Assembly: GCA_963667005.1 (NCBI GenBank)
Contig: OY762937.1
Location: 186,001-250,000 of the forward strand
Length of the DNA: 64,000 nucleotides
Direction: 5' to 3'
From: G963662605 sp963667005
Lineage (GTDB): Bacteria; Bacteroidota; Ignavibacteria; Ignavibacteriales; Ignavibacteriaceae
Position numbers and translations under genes: made by a program
In this document: piece after piece, positions 26,175 through 35,300 of the stretch
Layout: every line of letters begins with the position of its first letter
Position numbering within the stretch: the stretch's first letter is position 1
Notes under the pieces: model-generated
Database searches by the model: none
The model's input: only the letters and a program-made list of their open reading frames with translations
What the model was told of the DNA's origin: nothing

Positions 26175-27672
26175 CTAAAGATCCTTTGAATTCGGTGATT
26201 CTGAAAATTGGATATTCATTGCCCGCTTTACAAAGTGTTTTAAATTCACTCTGATGTACTAATCCCCACATTGAACCCGGTTCAAGAGCAATAACAAGCA
26301 TTACTCCCGATGGCTGGTTCAGTTGTACTATAATATCACCCGGTGTAGATGTAAATTCTGTTTTTGTAGTCTGCAGATCCGGAATAGAGAAATTCTTGTT
26401 TTCCATCCAGACTGTATTTTTATGAGTAACACGATAAACCTCCGCTGTAAAAGTGACCGGTTTCGTGGTTTTAATGTAAGAAATCTTATGCAAATCAAGC
26501 CACTCAATTACCTTGGTCAATCCGGCTGGAATAAAATATGCTTCAGGCCGCTTGACCGATTTACTTACTTTCAGCTCAGCAGCAAAAGGCATTTGAACAA
26601 CGGTATCTTTGTTGGAATCAAGATACGTAACAGGTATATCAATCTTCGAGCCTTCGTACACATAATTCATCTGTAAGGCAACGGCATTTTTGGATTCAGC
26701 CATTCTTGATTTTTGAGCCGCTACAAGAGTTGAGATTTCTGAGCTGTGAGCATTAACAAATGTGATAAATTTTTCAACCGCTGCGACCTGCCCGTGCACT
26801 CTTCTTTTCAGCCCATCATTCATCTTCCGGCCATTCCTGCCCTCAAGAATAAAAGAAAAGTTTCCAAGGATACCGAAACTCTGCCTGCCGTCATTAATGG
26901 CTGTGGTGCTTGCACGTACAGTATCGTCCGGGCTATCTATTTTATAATAATTGCTAAACGTAACAGATTGTTTAGCCAATTCGTATTTAAGATACGGGAA
27001 CAGCTTTTCAGCGGCAAAATTGCGCATAGCTTCGGATATATTGACATTTGTCGGCGCACCGAATTCTTCATCTGTGGTCCGTACAAATCCCGCGTTACGA
27101 AAATCTTTTCTGAAAGCAGTGTACTCGTGAACATCCAGAGTTACTTCGGGCTGTATACGCTGATAGGCATCATGAATTGCCAGAACCTCGGGCTGAGACA
27201 ATGCGAGATGATCGCGATTCATATCTTTATCATTGGCATTATTCCGTTTGCCTGATTCATTACCATCCGGATTAGCTAATGGAATAATATAAATATCTAT
27301 ATTAGAAAGGAGTGACTGCAATTTCCCGGTGGCAAAATCACGAAGCAAGATAAGTGCAGCTTCTTTACCTGAAGGTTCATTGCCGTGCTGCTGACAAAAG
27401 ATGAGTACACGGAGTTTAACTTTTTTTGTCTTGTTAGAAACACGCACCATCGGGATAGTCCGGCCTTGTACGGAGGTTCCGATTTGTTCCACTTCTACTC
27501 CATTAAAATTTTCGCTGAGCATTTTGACATATTGTATAAGCGCCTGATGTGAAGTGGTTTCCTTGAAGCCGTTTAGTTCTAATGGAGTAGGAAATGCATT
27601 ATCCTGCGGGTGGGTATTCACCGCGAGGATGAGCAAAAATATTCCAATGAGAAACGGGCGATGTATGTTCAT
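26161..27672 (-). CDS. Exported M14 zinc carboxypeptidase
   Basis: 503 residues. A signal peptide (FLIGIFLLILAVNTHPQ) is followed by an M14 catalytic domain (about 35-300). Zinc ligands are HGNE (H96, E99) and DVHEY (H182), the substrate carboxylate arginine is in MNRD (R153), and a late FILEGRNG holds the probable general-base glutamate. A C-terminal beta-rich extension of about 190 residues follows (ALQMNYVYEGSKIDIPVTYL onward). Such enzymes remove C-terminal residues from peptides, and some relatives cut gamma-D-glutamyl bonds in peptidoglycan. It lies 12 bp after the M20 peptidase gene and overlaps the antiporter gene, under the operator-bearing promoter near 28935. Confidence 0.85.
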   Translation of the reverse strand: MNIHRPFLIGIFLLILAVNTHPQDNAFPTPLELNGFKETTSHQALIQYVKMLSENFNGVEVEQIGTSVQGRTIPMVRVSNKTKKVKLRVLIFCQQHGNEPSGKEAALILLRDFATGKLQSLLSNIDIYIIPLANPDGNESGKRNNANDKDMNRDHLALSQPEVLAIHDAYQRIQPEVTLDVHEYTAFRKDFRNAGFVRTTDEEFGAPTNVNISEAMRNFAAEKLFPYLKYELAKQSVTFSNYYKIDSPDDTVRASTTAINDGRQSFGILGNFSFILEGRNGRKMNDGLKRRVHGQVAAVEKFITFVNAHSSEISTLVAAQKSRMAESKNAVALQMNYVYEGSKIDIPVTYLDSNKDTVVQMPFAAELKVSKSVKRPEAYFIPAGLTKVIEWLDLHKISYIKTTKPVTFTAEVYRVTHKNTVWMENKNFSIPDLQTTKTEFTSTPGDIIVQLNQPSGVMLVIALEPGSMWGLVHQSEFKTLCKAGNEYPIFRITEFKGSLDEHE

Positions 27673-27684
27673 GCTTATTACATT

Positions 27685-28821
27685 TTATGCTTCTGATGCA
27701 CATTGCATAGCAATATTCAGACCAATTCTTGCCGCACCTTCAAGATCGGCAATGGCGATCCTTTCCAAGAATGAGTGCGCGTTCTTAAAACCAACGCCAA
27801 GGTTGAGGGCGGTAACACCGTTATTATTCAATACGTTAGCGTCACTTCCACCGGGGTAACGGATGGGTGACGGAGTATAACCGGCAGCTTGAATTCCTTT
27901 TTTCGCTATATCAATAACTTCCGTATCTTCATCAAACTGATAACCGCCGTATTTCTCGGTAAATGTGATTTCAACACTCCCGCCGGCTTCATTTGCGGCT
28001 TGTTCAAAAGTGCTGCGGATATATTCTATCTGCGATTGCAATTTTTCTTTATTGGCATTTCGTGTTTCACCGGTAATTTCAACATAGTCTGGAATAACAT
28101 TAATTGATACACCGCCTTTTATCGTTCCGATATTCAACATACCCGTTTCATCCCATCGGCCTAACTGCAGTTTTGCGATTGCTTTAGAAGCCAACTGAAT
28201 TGCATGAATGCCTTTTTCCGGAGATACGGCTGCGTGAGCTGATTTTCCTTTTACCTTTGCAGTAAACGAAACCGCACCGGGGGCTTCAATAATATATGCA
28301 CCGGGTGAAGCCTGGCAGTCAAACACGAATCCGAACCTGGATTGTAATGTGGATGGCTTGATATATTTCGCTCCATACATTCCGGCCTCTTCGCATACAT
28401 CAAACAGAATTTCAATCGGACCGTGTTCGAGATTACGCTCTTTCAGTACGTTTAATATTTCCAATATAACAGCAATCCCTGCCCTATCGTCACCACCGAG
28501 AATTGTTGTGCCGTCGGTTTTGATGGTTCCGTTTTCAATGACATGTTTCAGGTTCTTCGTTGATTGCACGGTATCCATGTGGGCGCAAAGAAATACCGGA
28601 GCTGTATTCTTTTTCCCGGAAAGCCTGCCGATAAGATTACCTGCGTTACCGCCGTACGTTGAACCGGCTTCGTCCATTGTTACTTCAAGTCCTAACGCTT
28701 TCAGCGCCTTCATCAGATACCCGGCAATTGTTGATTCATTACCGTGAATACCGTCAATGAGGGTGAGAGTTTTGAATGATTCTACGAGGCGTTCCTGATT
28801 GATAAACGAGTTGAAATCCAT
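27685..28821 (-). CDS. M20-family metallopeptidase (PepT-like)
   Basis: 378 residues without signal peptide, so cytoplasmic. M20 features in order: CAHMDT (H81 ligand, D83), GGDDRAG with bridging D112, CEEAG (general base and ligand, E144-E145), DCQ, a lid/dimerisation domain (about 180-290, with KGKSAHAAVSPEKG and NVIPDYVEITGETR), and a final His in KNAHSF. The closest match in style is peptidase T or related di/tripeptidases, which release amino acids from short peptides. It is the first gene of the operon M20-M14-NhaC. It may finish degradation of imported peptides, including glutamyl peptides, but specificity is not visible. Confidence 0.85.
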   Translation of the reverse strand: MDFNSFINQERLVESFKTLTLIDGIHGNESTIAGYLMKALKALGLEVTMDEAGSTYGGNAGNLIGRLSGKKNTAPVFLCAHMDTVQSTKNLKHVIENGTIKTDGTTILGGDDRAGIAVILEILNVLKERNLEHGPIEILFDVCEEAGMYGAKYIKPSTLQSRFGFVFDCQASPGAYIIEAPGAVSFTAKVKGKSAHAAVSPEKGIHAIQLASKAIAKLQLGRWDETGMLNIGTIKGGVSINVIPDYVEITGETRNANKEKLQSQIEYIRSTFEQAANEAGGSVEITFTEKYGGYQFDEDTEVIDIAKKGIQAAGYTPSPIRYPGGSDANVLNNNGVTALNLGVGFKNAHSFLERIAIADLEGAARIGLNIAMQCASEA

Positions 28822-28901
28822 ATGATATTCGACCGTGCTTTCGATGCAGCTGGTTTGTGGAAAAATATGTATTTGTTTAAAGTTCCATGTTTTATATTTT
28901 T

Positions 28902-28915
28902 GGAACTAATGTTCC
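28902..28915. promoter_or_regulatory. Operator GGAACTAATGTTCC (second copy)
   Basis: GGAAC and GTTCC arms around TAAT, 5 bp downstream of the -10 of the promoter at 28921-28949, the same geometry as at 23418-23431. An extra GTTCCA half-site at 28882-28887 faces it. Confidence 0.7.
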
Positions 28916-28920
28916 CAAAC

Positions 28921-28949
28921 AACATACTACATATTTTTGCAAATGTCAA
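28921..28949 (-). promoter_or_regulatory. Sigma-70-type promoter of the M20-M14-NhaC operon
   Basis: Minus strand TTGACA (28949-28944), a 17-bp spacer, TATGTT (28926-28921). The predicted start falls in the operator just downstream, about 90 bases before the M20 start codon. Confidence 0.7.
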
Positions 28950-28988
28950 GCACAAGTTGCAGGACAGTATTTCGGTGTATCTAATCTT

Positions 28989-29278
28989 CTGTAGGTTGAG
29001 ACTCTGTCTCAACCATTGCGATCAGGCAATAACGAGAAATCGGTTGTGCTACCTTGGACGACTCAGAGAGTCATCCTACAGCCTTTCTGTAGGTTGAGAC
29101 TCTGTCTCGACCATTGCGATCAGGCAATAACGAGAAATCGGTTGTGCTACCTTGGACGACTCAGAGAGTCATCCTACAGCCTTTCTGTAGGTTGAGACTC
29201 TGTCTCGACCATTGCAATAAGGCGATAACGAGAAACCGGTTGTGGCTACCCTAGACGACTCGGAGAGTCATCCTACAG
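28989..29278. repeat. Three tandem ~98-bp repeats with internal inverted ends
   Basis: Copies at 28989-29081, 29087-29179 and 29185-29278 start with CTGTAGGTTGAGACTCTGTC and end with GAGAGTCATCCTACAG. Their ends are thus inverted (CTGTAGG/CCTACAG; GACTC/GAGTC). Copies 1 and 2 are almost identical; copy 3 differs at several bases. They fill the divergent gap between the M20 operon and the two-component genes. No spacers or cas genes are present, so this is not CRISPR. Confidence 0.9.
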
Positions 29279-29315
29279 CTCATATAACACCTAAAAATGG
29301 GATAGAATTTGGATG

Positions 29316-29332
29316 TGGGCAATTTTTGCCCA
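29316..29332. promoter_or_regulatory. Inverted-repeat activator site (TGGGCAATTTTTGCCCA)
   Basis: 17-bp inverted repeat with 6-bp perfect outer arms, differing from the perfect site at 12222-12238 at one central position. It lies just upstream of the two-component genes, suggesting that the regulator controls its own expression. Confidence 0.6.
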
Positions 29333-29368
29333 TTAGACGTGAAAAATGACCGAATTTAGTGTTATTTT

Positions 29369-30934
29369 ATGGCATCCATTTTGTTAATAATAAATGAATT
29401 TGAGAACGGCATTTTGAAAAAAAGAACAAAAACAAAAATAATAGCGGCAATCGTAATACTCTGCTTTCTTACCGGCATGACCGCTATTGCTTTAAATATT
29501 ATTGATACCTGGACCAATGAAGTAGTCGCTGAAAAGATGAAGATATGCGTCCATACGATTAATGCCCTTGAAAATTTGTCGGGTGATTACGTTTATAACC
29601 TCCATCGAAACGGAGTGTTCAATCGCAGTATTATAACGGAATCGGTAGTTGATGAGGTTGATTCCAATCTTAAGGCTATCACGACGCTCGTTCTAAGCAA
29701 GACCCCCGGCATTGAAGGCGGATTTTACTCACCTGAGCTTGAAAAGTTTTTGGGATACGATTATCCTACTTCTCCTCCGCCAATACCGGTTTATGGCCCG
29801 CCTCCAAGATCGTATGATATTATTGTTTCGCAGCTGCAAGAGTGTATTCAAAAAGGAGCGCTCGTTTCGGAAGTCCATCAATTTGATCCGGCTATCTTTC
29901 CGTTGGTGACCAAGCCGATTATTTATCACGGTAAAATCGTTGGATGTATCTGGGCAAGAATCCACATTGAGCGCGATATGCCAAGTGTGAAAATACGCAA
30001 CTTCTTTTCTTCATCGGCGATGATTTCTATTGCGGGATTTTTCCTGATCGCGTTCGCGTACTTCCGCTACCGGTATAATCTAAACCTTCTGCGGTTGAAT
30101 ATCGAAAAAATTGAAAATGATCCGGATTACCGTGTCCCGGAACTGCCCGGTGTGTTTGGCTCTATCGGCGGGTATGTAAATAAAATGGTCGCTTCATTAT
30201 CATCTGAACATCATAAACGGCAAAAACTTGAGCTTGAGTTGATTCAGAAAGATAAAATGGCAACGCTCGGTAGTTTGATCTCCGGTGTAGTTCACGAAGT
30301 TAAGACTCCGCTTGCCATAATAAAGACAAGAATACAGATTTGGCAGCAGGAACTCAAGAAACAACAGCCACAGGAAAACAATAAACTTCTGAATGATGAA
30401 TCATTTAAAATGGTTGTTGATGAAATTGACCGCCTGACACGTCTTGTAAAACGGCTCCTCGCATTTTCCAAATCCGTTTCAGCCGACTTTCAGAAACTGC
30501 GGCTCTCTGAAGTATTTATGAGAGCGGTTGCTGTCGTTCAGATTAATTCACGCTCGGAAATTATTCTAAACCTGAGCGATGATATTCCAATGATGTCGGG
30601 TGATGACGGCGCGCTGGAGCAGGTATTTATTAATGTTTTGAATAACGCTATCGAGTCCATGCCCGAAGGTGGCAGTGTCGTAGTCGGTATGAACTATAAC
30701 AGCAGCACAAGAGAAATTGAAACCACCATCAAAGATTTTGGAAACGGCATTGATGATGCAACCCGGGATAAAATATTTGTGCCGTTTTTCACAACAAAGA
30801 AACAAGGTGTCGGACTCGGTTTATCCATTTGCAAGGAAATTGTTGCCTCGCATAACGGAAGAATTGAGTTTATTGCCAACCAGCCGCAAGGCACAGTAGT
30901 AAAAATTTATTTACCAGTAATTATTAAAGTGTAA
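29369..30934 (+). CDS. Sensor histidine kinase (partner of NtrC-family regulator)
   Basis: 521 residues. One membrane segment near 24-46, an extracytoplasmic sensor region to about 212 (with a proline-rich loop, PTSPPPIPVYGPPPRS), and a second membrane segment about 214-233. A HisKA domain follows with phospho-acceptor His309 in GVVHEVKTPLA, then a HATPase_c domain with N-box NVLNNAIESM, G1 DFGNGID and G2 GVGLGLSICKEI. It phosphorylates the sigma-54 activator encoded 1 bp downstream. ATG at 29369 has no ribosome site and overlaps a -24/-12-like motif. A TTG start at 29414 (MKKRTKTKIIAAIVILCF) would fit a start of transcription near 29396. The ligand is unknown; the large periplasmic domain suggests sensing of a released product. 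Confidence 0.9.
   Translation: MASILLIINEFENGILKKRTKTKIIAAIVILCFLTGMTAIALNIIDTWTNEVVAEKMKICVHTINALENLSGDYVYNLHRNGVFNRSIITESVVDEVDSNLKAITTLVLSKTPGIEGGFYSPELEKFLGYDYPTSPPPIPVYGPPPRSYDIIVSQLQECIQKGALVSEVHQFDPAIFPLVTKPIIYHGKIVGCIWARIHIERDMPSVKIRNFFSSSAMISIAGFFLIAFAYFRYRYNLNLLRLNIEKIENDPDYRVPELPGVFGSIGGYVNKMVASLSSEHHKRQKLELELIQKDKMATLGSLISGVVHEVKTPLAIIKTRIQIWQQELKKQQPQENNKLLNDESFKMVVDEIDRLTRLVKRLLAFSKSVSADFQKLRLSEVFMRAVAVVQINSRSEIILNLSDDIPMMSGDDGALEQVFINVLNNAIESMPEGGSVVVGMNYNSSTREIETTIKDFGNGIDDATRDKIFVPFFTTKKQGVGLGLSICKEIVASHNGRIEFIANQPQGTVVKIYLPVIIKV
29370..29385 (+). promoter_or_regulatory. Sigma-54-like promoter before the two-component genes
   Basis: TGGCATCCATTTTGTT has a good -24 (TGGCA) and TTG at -12, with GG and GT separated by 10 bases; the usual GC is GT here. 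The inverted repeat at 29316-29332 is about 72 bp upstream of the predicted start. If real, translation must begin downstream of 29369. Confidence 0.4.
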
Positions 30935-30935
30935 A

Positions 30936-32315
30936 ATGAGCAAGAGTAAAGTTGTATTAATTGTTGACGACGAAGTTGCAATGAGAAGAAACATTGCTGA
31001 TCTTTTAACTGCCGAAGGCCATATTACGTTTGAAGCAGGTGACGGGCTTCAGGCATTGGAGCAAGTAAAATTCAACAATCCTTCTCTGATATTGCTTGAT
31101 ATCAATCTTCCGAAAATGGACGGCTTGACCACTCTGCAAGAAATAAAAAAAATAAACGCGGATGTTCCGGTAATCATCTTTACCGCCTACGGAACAAGTG
31201 AGCGGGCAATTGAGGCAATGAAATCCGGTGCCTTTGATTACATGGAAAAACCGTTTGACATTGAAGAGTTCAAAATGTCAATTTTTCGCGCATTGAATTA
31301 CGGGGATCTTTGCGATGAAGTAAAACAATTGAAATCGAAATTTGCCCAGCAAAACGAACCTTCTACCGAGCCGTTAATTATCGGGAGAAGCACCAAGATG
31401 CAGCAGATATTCAAGCTCATCGGCAAAGTTGCACCGACTGATGCGACTGTTTTGGTTGAAGGTGAAAGCGGCACCGGTAAAGAACTTATTGCAGATGCAA
31501 TTCAAAGACACTCATTGCGCTCGAACAGACCTTTTATCAAAGTTAATTGCGGCGGCTTATCTGAAACACTGCTCGAAAGTGAAATGTTCGGACACGAAAA
31601 AGGCGCCTTCACGGGTGCGGTCAATATGCGCCAGGGCAGATTTGAACTTGCCGACAAGGGCACAATCTTCCTTGACGAAATCAATAATATGTCCCAGCCG
31701 CTTCAGGTCCGGTTGTTGCGTGTACTGCAAAATCATTCATTTGAAAGAGTGGGCGGCAAGCAAACGATAAAAGTAGATGTACGTGTTATAGCCGCATCAA
31801 ATAAAAACATTGAGCAGGAAGTTGCCGAAGGCCGCTTCCGCGAAGATCTATATTACCGGTTAAATGTTGTACGCATTACCATTCCGCCGTTACGTGACCA
31901 TGCGGAAGATATTCCATCTTTGGTTGATCACTTCCTGAAAAAATATGATCCGTTTGGTAAGACAATAGCATCTCCCGAAAGTATGTTCATGCTCTCCAAT
32001 TACCATTGGCCCGGGAACGTACGAGAACTTGAAAACATTATACACAGTGCAATCGTTATGGCAAGAGAAAACATTATTACTCCTGATTTGTTTCCAAGCA
32101 AGCTGCATACTCACGATGAGATTATTGCAATTGATGAGAAACTGAAAAAAGGTGAATCGCTTAATGAAATTCTTGATACGATTGAGCGTACGATTATGCT
32201 GAAGACTCTTGAAGAGAATAACTGGAGCAGAACACAAACGGCGTTGAAATTAAAGATCAACCGCCGCCAGTTGTATGCAAAAATGAAACAATATAATCTG
32301 GAAAAGCAGCACTAA
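30936..32315 (+). CDS. NtrC-family sigma-54-dependent response regulator
   Basis: 459 residues. An N-terminal receiver domain (D11, D12, phospho-acceptor D55 in LLDINLPKMDG, K106 region MEKPFD). A central AAA+ activator domain follows with Walker A GESGTGKE (176-183), the sigma-54 contact motif GAFTGA (223-228), GTIFLDEINNM and GNVRELEN. The C-terminal Fis-type helix-turn-helix is WSRTQTALKLKINRRQLYAKM. It activates sigma-54 promoters from distant inverted repeats. The TGGGCA(5)TGCCCA-type repeats upstream of its own operon and of several large secreted-protein genes here are candidate binding sites. It ends only 3 bp before the converging minus-strand gene. Confidence 0.95.
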   Translation: MSKSKVVLIVDDEVAMRRNIADLLTAEGHITFEAGDGLQALEQVKFNNPSLILLDINLPKMDGLTTLQEIKKINADVPVIIFTAYGTSERAIEAMKSGAFDYMEKPFDIEEFKMSIFRALNYGDLCDEVKQLKSKFAQQNEPSTEPLIIGRSTKMQQIFKLIGKVAPTDATVLVEGESGTGKELIADAIQRHSLRSNRPFIKVNCGGLSETLLESEMFGHEKGAFTGAVNMRQGRFELADKGTIFLDEINNMSQPLQVRLLRVLQNHSFERVGGKQTIKVDVRVIAASNKNIEQEVAEGRFREDLYYRLNVVRITIPPLRDHAEDIPSLVDHFLKKYDPFGKTIASPESMFMLSNYHWPGNVRELENIIHSAIVMARENIITPDLFPSKLHTHDEIIAIDEKLKKGESLNEILDTIERTIMLKTLEENNWSRTQTALKLKINRRQLYAKMKQYNLEKQH

Positions 32316-32318
32316 AAA

Positions 32319-35300
32319 TTATTTAGCGTTATCGAAGATTTTCTTTAGGCGTCTGCTCACGTTAAATTCAATGAGTTTTGAAGTCTGTGGTTTCTGTATG
32401 CCGACATAGTTGAATGAGTTCATATCAACTATCGAAAGGTCAAGCGGATCGACATAACCATCACCGTTGACATCTTCAGCGAGTCCTCTGCCTGAAACAT
32501 AATTGAATGAAGCCACATCTACCAACGATAAGTCAAGCGGATCAACATAACCGTCCTGATTAACGTCACCTCCATATATAGCCCAACGTACCGGTGAGGT
32601 ACTAACCTGCGTTAAATTATTTCCATATGCACGAGTCTGCGCATCAGTAAAGTCATATGCTACTGTAGCATTCTGAGTAAACGCAATGGAGCCGGCACTC
32701 CAGGTCTCAATGCAGTTACGATGTTTAACTACTGCGTAATAATTCCCGCTTGGTGCATTGTTGAACGTACCTGTTGCCTGAAAAGTCGTGGAATCCAATA
32801 CCGCATTTGCACTGTCAATATATGCATACGGAGTTGATGATGCGGCGAGACAAATTTTCACTGTATCGCTGGCATTGAGATAGCCGGCAGCATTATAAAA
32901 TCCCTGCGGAATTACTTTTACCTGCACATACCCTGTTGTAGAAAATGAACCCGCGGTTATATCACCGAATGTACTTTTATTTGCTGCTGTTATAGTCTGT
33001 GAGCTCACTGCTCCGAGCACTGACCATGCACCACCAGTATATAATCCGCCACGGAAGTTTGTTTCACTTCCATAAACATCACCTGCCGCATAATTACAAA
33101 CGGCAGTGTATTGGGGAGAGGTTATTCCGCTGGATGTCAATGTCCAATAGCGCTTAAGATAATTATCCTGCTGTGTGTTTTGCGGGTGTTTGGTGTTCAC
33201 AACCGCAGCTCCGATAGACGCTGACGAGAACGTACCACTCGTCAGCGATACAGCAACCGGAGAATAATCGCCTATCCCCGAGCTGTCTCCTATCGGAAAA
33301 GTAAATGAATACGGGAGAGCCGCGCCGTTGGCAATCGACTTAACGACTTTTCCTGTTCCGTTAATAACAATCATAGTTGTTGCATCTGGCGTTCCCGAAA
33401 TTGAGGCGGCTGAACCCAGAGTCAGGTTGCTGTTACCAAGAAAAAACAATCCACCGCTCAACGTCAAAACACCGTTCACGGTTCTTGCCGCATGCAAGGT
33501 AACTCCGCCGGAGTTATATATTTCAACATTCTGCGGACCTCCGGAAGCGGGCCATTCAGCATTCGCGGTTGTTTGAGCTGTTGTTTGTCCTGATGCACCA
33601 TAACGCAATTTAGCAGCAGCATTATACGTCAATGTGTAAGAACCCAGATTGAGAGTTGTAAAACTCCCGGACAATTGTAATGCCTCTGTAATTGTTGTGC
33701 TAACACCAAGTGATTTAGTTCCCGCCCCTGAGAGAATCAGTGTTTTGTAAGAAGTGATTCCTGAAGGAAGTGTTGCAGATACGTCACTGGAAAATTTGAT
33801 GGCAGAGCCGCTATTCTGTGTTATTCCACCTGATGGTAAAACGGTTGATGAAGAAGATATTTCGTATACACCGCCGCTGTTAATTGTAATAGAGACCGGA
33901 GTTGTCGTGTTGGTGTACCAGAGACTTGTTGTAAGACTGTTCTTTAATGTTCCACCACTAGAAACAACTATCGCTCCCGCATTAACAGAACCTGCTAATA
34001 TTCCGCGTGACGTTGGGAATTGGACAAAACCACCGCTCCCGATCGTTATACCGGTAAAATTCAAACCTTTACTAACTGAAGAAGCAAGATATGCCGAGCC
34101 ATAAACAGTGAGGCTGCCAATCTTACTGTTTTCATCGCCTGTGTTTGATGCTTTTCTTATGAGTGACCCGGTAACCGAAGAGGTCTGTGCCATGTTAAAT
34201 ACAGCGCCGCTTTCAACAATAATATTCGGAGCCGCGGCAACGTTCGCATAAGTCCGTCCCTCAATAATATCGGATGCTGCTAACTCAAAAGTACCGTCGA
34301 CAATGTCAAGTGTTGTCCCGAGTTGGAACCGCATACCGGTTCCACTCGTTACAACCTTTCCGGCAAGTTTATCAACAATCACTTCATTAAAACCGGTTGA
34401 GAATGCACTCGTACTCCACCCGCTCAATGTTTGTGTTGCTGCTGTGCCGGCAAACCTTATTTTCGCTCCGCTTGTCCATGATGAAATTGCGTTATGTGTA
34501 GTTGATGCAAGCGTAAAATCTCCATACACATTTAGAATACTTCCGGAAGCAAAACTTAATTTTGAAGTCGTTGCACCGAAAGAAACGGAATTACATTCCG
34601 CAGTCGAAATATTCACTGTTACCGTAACACCGGAATTAATAGTTACGTTATTAATAGCGACCGGAACGGTAGCCGAGCCCGCCGCACCTCCTGATGATGC
34701 TGCCCAAATAGCGCCATCCCAGTTTCCAGTGGCGACTGCATATCGAGGGCCAAGAGAATATTGTGATGCTATGAATGAGTTACCCATAATATCGGTTATG
34801 CGGACTGAATCAATAATTCCGATTTCACTATTTTTTACCCAAAACCGTATCCGTTGAGTTGATGAATCCTGAATAAATGGATCCGGGTCTATTAGAACAT
34901 TGTTATATGCCGGGTTATCATTATTATCCGGATCAATACCTGTTCGCGAATTGAATCCGACGGTTCTTGAAGCAGTTTCACCATAGATTTGTATTTGGTC
35001 AAAGTCGAGTTCGGAATCCGGCGTTGATATCACAATTGCCGTAGAATCATTTCTGGTTATAAAACTCACTGAAGAGCTGCTTGCGTTCGTGTAAGGAAGC
35101 ACCTCCAGAGGATTTTTCGCTTTATCTTTATCAATGGACGTACCGGCAAGATTTTTATATAATTCAAAATGACAATGAACCGTATTAATCTGGTATCCCG
35201 ATTTTCCCATAAAGCCGATCGTATCCGCAGTGGATACGGTATCGCCGACTTTGTATTTAGAAAATCCATTTAGATGGAGATAAGCATTATGACGCGGCTG

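Noticed and set aside
26746..27255. 169-codon plus-strand frame
   Set aside because: Antisense shadow of the M14 carboxypeptidase, whose catalytic motifs are intact on the other strand.
28989..29278. CRISPR array
   Set aside because: The 93-94-bp repeats are separated by only 5 bp, with no spacers and no cas genes.
34303..34857. 184-codon plus-strand frame
   Set aside because: Antisense shadow of the beta-repeat part of 32319-36815.
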